From an uncultured Eubacterium sp. (GTDB lineage: Bacteria > Bacillota_A > Clostridia > Lachnospirales > Lachnospiraceae): DNA of 6,461 nucleotides. A model generated the notes under the pieces. It saw only the letters and a list, made by a program, of their open reading frames with translations, searched no databases and was not told the origin of the DNA. Positions 6,168 through 6,461 of this stretch are shown in pieces. Positions within the stretch are counted from its first letter, which is position 1. The number at the start of each line of letters is the position of its first letter. Made by a program: the position numbers and the translations under genes. The stretch spans positions 1 through 6,461 of the forward strand of contig CANTHI010000221.1 in the NCBI GenBank assembly GCA_947653505.1. The letters run 5' to 3'.

Positions 6168-6262
6168 AAATAAAGGAGTTACATTCTGGCTATGCAGACG
6201 CCGGATGAAAGGCGGTACTCTGTCTGCCTGTGACTTTGCCAGGTAAAGCGGAATCCCCAATA
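6168..6262 (+). repeat. Degenerate element copy R, right flank, inverted relative to A and B
   Basis: On the plus strand this reads AAATAAAGGAGTTACATTC, TGGCTATGCA, GACGCCGGATGAAAGG, GTCTGCCTGTGAC, then GGAATCCCCAA. It aligns block by block with the minus strand of copies A and B: ATAAARGNGTTRC, GGCT, GACGCYGG, GTCTGC-TGTGAC, GGAA-CCC-AA. In its best 27-base block it matches copy A at about 20-22 positions. Copies thus point in opposite directions on the two sides of the operon. The alignment was made by eye. Confidence 0.4.
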
Positions 6263-6289
6263 TATAATACTTTATCTGAACCGCCACAA
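6259..6289 (-). promoter_or_regulatory. Candidate promoter for the importer operon
   Basis: On the minus strand TTGTGG (6289-6284) is followed after 17 bases by TATATA (6266-6261), or after 19 by TATATT (6264-6259). The -10 choices are good and the -35 is weak. It would give a leader of about 320 bases. It falls at the end of element copy R. This is a motif match only. Confidence 0.25.
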
Positions 6290-6326
6290 CTGTATTGAAT
6301 AGCACCATTTCTCACATGATTATGGA

Positions 6327-6355
6327 TTGCAATTTTATAATAGATATGTTATGCT
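6327..6355 (+). promoter_or_regulatory. Candidate plus-strand promoter
   Basis: TTGCAA (6327-6332), a 17-base spacer and TATGCT (6350-6355) match the sigma-A consensus at 4 of 6 positions each; a perfect TATAAT also occurs at 6336-6341 without a good -35. It points at the aminotransferase fragment, but in AT-rich DNA such matches are common. Confidence 0.25.
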
Positions 6356-6402
6356 GATAGAGTAAATATAACAAGACGTCAGGACAAGGAAGACCGTATT
6401 TT

Positions 6403-6461
6403 TTATCAAAGGTGACGGAAAATACTGTCGCCATTATGATAGAACCGGTGCAGGGAGAGGG
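6403..6461 (+). pseudogene. Class III PLP aminotransferase fragment, 5'-truncated, runs off the window
   Basis: In this frame the translation ends LSKVTENTVAIMIEPVQGEG. The stretch TVAIMIEPVQGEG is the well-known class III aminotransferase motif (acetylornithine, ornithine and GABA transaminases), normally found near the middle of a protein of about 400 residues. Here the roughly 185 residues expected before it are absent: the frame is closed by TAG at 6358-6360, the intervening residues do not resemble the family, and no upstream frame shows the expected N-terminal motifs. No start codon with a good ribosome binding site exists. It is either a remnant or a rearranged gene; the downstream part, with the catalytic lysine, is outside the window. 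Confidence 0.65.

Larger units (their letters stand above)
5946..6400. other. Leader and intergenic region without a convincing gene
   Basis: This 455-base stretch separates the importer operon from the plus-strand aminotransferase fragment. No ORF in it resembles a known family or has a well-spaced ribosome binding site. It holds the operon leader with a terminator-like hairpin (6054-6078), a diverged copy of the left-flank element (6168-6262) and AT-rich tracts that could hold promoters in either direction. I could not match the leader to any riboswitch or T-box pattern that I know. Confidence 0.6.

Noticed and set aside
6411..6450. GGTGAC...GTCGCC stem followed by AACCGGTG, looking like the start of a cobalamin riboswitch
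   Set aside because: The conserved core and B12 box are missing, and the same bases read cleanly as an aminotransferase motif in frame.

Overview
This window reads as a chromosomal accessory locus from a Gram-positive anaerobe of the class Clostridia, perhaps Lachnospiraceae. The guess rests on the lipoprotein-type binding protein, strong AGGAGG/GGGAGG ribosome binding sites, moderate GC content and the Clostridia-like style of the proteins. It is inference, not proof.

The core (about 381-5928) is one operon on the minus strand encoding a complete ABC importer of the peptide/nickel (Opp/Dpp/Nik) class. In transcription order it holds a family 5 solute-binding lipoprotein (4360-5928), one polypeptide carrying both ATPase domains (2474-4219), a NikB/DppB-type permease (1270-2328) and a NikC/DppC-type permease (381-1229). 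All parts needed for import are present: capture outside the membrane, two permeases forming the channel, and a fused ATPase pair. The cargo (oligopeptide, or nickel/metal-chelate) cannot be settled from sequence; a His-His pair near the binding protein's C-terminus makes metal-chelate uptake worth testing.

The striking feature is that every boundary in the operon carries its own short tandem repeat. Binding protein/ATPase has an 18-19 bp array in which each unit contains an ATG. ATPase domain 1/domain 2 has a 33 bp (11-residue) in-frame repeat. ATPase/permease B has a 19 bp array of about six units, each carrying a Shine-Dalgarno-like core. Permease B/permease C has a 31 bp near-perfect duplication. 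Because 31 is not a multiple of 3, losing one copy of that last repeat would join the two permease frames into one ORF. The linker repeat and the permease-junction repeat share a recognisable core.

The flanks are not ordinary spacers. Left of the operon (1-380) there is no convincing gene; it holds a long hairpin at the edge and degenerate copies of an element of roughly 100 bp. A diverged copy of the same element lies right of the operon (about 6168-6262) in the opposite orientation, so the operon sits between inverted copies. The region 5929-6400 holds the operon leader, with a terminator-like hairpin, and no convincing gene. At the extreme right edge a plus-strand frame encodes the class III aminotransferase motif MIEPVQGEG with no N-terminal half upstream, so it looks like a 5'-truncated remnant whose remainder lies outside the window.
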